From the NCBI GenBank assembly GCA_026002875.1, contig BPGE01000001.1, positions 868,001 through 932,000 of the forward strand: a stretch of 64,000 nt of DNA, given 5' to 3'. The position numbers and the translations under genes were made by a program. Source of the stretch: Bryobacteraceae bacterium (GTDB taxonomy: Bacteria; Acidobacteriota; Terriglobia; Bryobacterales; Bryobacteraceae). Of the stretch, positions 62,645 to 64,000 are shown piece by piece. A model generated the notes under the pieces. It ran no database searches. It saw only the letters and a program-made list of their open reading frames with translations, and was not told the origin of the DNA. Each line of letters begins with the position of its first letter. The stretch's first letter is position 1.

Positions 62645-64000
62645 CTGGTTCCTCCTTTCTTCGCGATGCCCAACTGAGCACTAGCGTCGGCAGCACCAGC
62701 AGTGTCAGCAGAGTCGAAGTGGCCAATCCACCAATCACAACTGTGGCAAGAGGGCGCTGCACCTCCGCTCCGGCGCTCGTCGACAGGGCCATGGGCAGGA
62801 AGCCCAGGCTCGCGACCGCGGCCGTCATCAACACGGGCCGAAGCCTGGACGCCGCACCGTTTCGCACAGCCTCGGCCCAGGCCATGCCGGACTGCCGGTT
62901 CTGATTGATGAAGGCCAACATCACAACCCCGTTCAAGACCGCAACACCCGACACAGCGATGAAGCCGATGCCTGCGCTCATTGACAATGTCATCCCGCGC
63001 GCCAGCAGCGACAGCACACCGCCCGTGACGGCAAAGGGGATTCCCGTGAAAACCAGAGCGGCTTGGCCGGCGGAGTGAAAGGTGATGAACAGGAGGACGA
63101 AGATGAGCAGAAAAGTGAGCGGTACAACCACCATCAGACGCGCTCTGCCGGACTCAAGGTGTTCCCACAGCCCACCCCACACCATCAGGTATCCAGGCTT
63201 GAGTCTGACGGACTGCTCGACTCGCGCCTGCGCTTCTTCGACGAAGCTCCCGATGTCCCGCCCCCGCACGTTCACTTCAACCGAGATACGGCGCTGGCCG
63301 TTCTCCCGGCTCACCTCCAACGGGCCTTCCTCGCTCCGCAAGCTGGCGAGTTGAGCCAGAGGAATGTTCCGCCCGCTGGGCGCGCTGACAAGCAGGTTCG
63401 CGAAATCGCTGGCGCTCGAGCGTACCGCGGGATCGAGCCGGACCACCAGGCCGAAGCGCTTGAATCCTTCGAGTATGCGCCCGGCTTCCGAGCCGGCGAT
63501 CGCGGTTTGAATCAGGTGTTGCACGTCGGCGACGTTGATGCCGTGACGTGCGATCGCCTCGCGGTCGGCCTTGATGCTGAGCACTGGCTGCCCGCTCAAC
63601 TGCTGTACTTTCAGATCGGCCACCCCGCGTACGCCCGACATCACCTCCGCGACCCGATCCGCCTGGGCCCGCAGTTCGTCGAGATCATCTCCGAAGATCT
63701 TGACGACAACGTCGGAACGCGAGCCGACCCCCTCGATCAGCTCCATCATTCGAAACTCAATCGGCTGGGAGAACGTGTAACGCATCGTGGGAAGCTCCTG
63801 CCTTAGTTTCGCTTCCATCTTCTCCACGAGCTCCTCGCGCGACCCGGCGGAGGTCCACTCTTCATGTGGCTTCAGAAGCACGTAGGTATCGCTGAGATTC
63901 ACGCCCATCGGATCGGTGGCAATCTCTGGTCGTCCGATGCGCGTGAACGTCCTGGTGACCTCGGGGAATTCCTTCAGCGCCGCCTCCAGAGAACTCGTCA
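62628..64000 (-). CDS. CzcA/CusA-type heavy-metal RND efflux pump (5' end outside window)
   Basis: At least 456 residues, open to the right edge. Periplasmic porter domain text (GVNLSDTYVLLKPHEEWTSA, MRYTFSQPIEFRMMELIEGV, DVVVKIFGDDLDELR) is typical for the heavy-metal efflux subfamily. Several membrane helices follow (LMVVVPLTFLLIFVLLFITF, GIGFIAVSGVAVLNGVVML, LATSTLLTLLVLPTLVLSW). The pump exports Cu/Ag or Co/Zn/Cd across the envelope with MFP and OMF partners that would be encoded upstream, outside the window. The linked P-type ATPase gene supports Zn/Cd rather than Cu/Ag. Confidence 0.9.
   Translation of the reverse strand, partial: TSSLEAALKEFPEVTRTFTRIGRPEIATDPMGVNLSDTYVLLKPHEEWTSAGSREELVEKMEAKLRQELPTMRYTFSQPIEFRMMELIEGVGSRSDVVVKIFGDDLDELRAQADRVAEVMSGVRGVADLKVQQLSGQPVLSIKADREAIARHGINVADVQHLIQTAIAGSEAGRILEGFKRFGLVVRLDPAVRSSASDFANLLVSAPSGRNIPLAQLASLRSEEGPLEVSRENGQRRISVEVNVRGRDIGSFVEEAQARVEQSVRLKPGYLMVWGGLWEHLESGRARLMVVVPLTFLLIFVLLFITFHSAGQAALVFTGIPFAVTGGVLSLLARGMTLSMSAGIGFIAVSGVAVLNGVVMLAFINQNRQSGMAWAEAVRNGAASRLRPVLMTAAVASLGFLPMALSTSAGAEVQRPLATVVIGGLATSTLLTLLVLPTLVLSWASRRKEEPDGAVE

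Overview
The window is a GC-rich bacterial segment whose gene repertoire (TlpA-like thioredoxin proteins with large N-terminal regions, a Tat-type Gfo/Idh oxidoreductase, ECF sigma/anti-sigma pairs, a DUF2200 protein, a glycoside-hydrolase-like exported protein, very large exported proteins with a repeated C-terminal domain) points to an Acidobacteriota of the Bryobacter/Solibacter type. This assignment is an inference from gene style; no rRNA is present.

Region 1 (1-22.6 kb) is ordinary chromosome. It holds a compact phoH-ybeY-corC-era cluster whose genes all overlap, two ECF sigma factors (one with its anti-sigma factor and two downstream genes of unknown role), an XRE-cupin regulator, a small CXXCH haem protein, an NfrB-like glycosyltransferase, an aminotransferase, a TlpA/TPR protein, an AAA-DUF4143 ATPase, tRNA-Pro(TGG), tRNA-Asp(GTC), a DUF2200 protein and a Gfo/Idh oxidoreductase.

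Region 2 (22.6-45.5 kb) is an integrated defence island. It starts at a complete tRNA-Ser(CGA) followed 94 bp later by a tyrosine recombinase. It carries a complete type 1 BREX operon on the minus strand in the order brxA, brxB, brxC, pglX, pglZ, brxL, with 0-15 bp between genes. A seventh, tightly linked gene encodes a TrlF-type PHP + SMC/ABC ATPase and is split by a two-ORF IS3-like element. Removing the element and one copy of the 14-bp flanking repeat restores a single 946-codon frame. The BREX operon has a near-consensus sigma-70 promoter (TTGACA, 17 bp, TATCAT) flanked on both sides by GCCGGC dyads, and a 51-codon leader ORF that overlaps brxA. Just upstream lies a 592-aa TPR-like protein of unknown function.

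Region 3 (45.5-62.3 kb) is insertion-sequence scrapyard and gene-poor DNA. It contains two apparently identical 1320-bp IS5-type copies with TTAG and CTAG target duplications, a broken IS256/Mutator transposase, an intact IS481-like element, a second full 1373-bp copy of the IS3-like element in inverted orientation, several fragments, an excisionase-type HTH protein beside degenerate ~180-bp repeats, and two large exported proteins both damaged by ISs. One of these carries an NBR1-type Ig domain, a GHSLG hydrolase region and a tandem C-terminal domain.

Region 4 (62.3-64 kb) is the end of a heavy-metal efflux cluster: a CzcA/CusA RND pump running off the right edge, followed by the first ~95 codons of a metal-transporting P-type ATPase cut short by mobile DNA.
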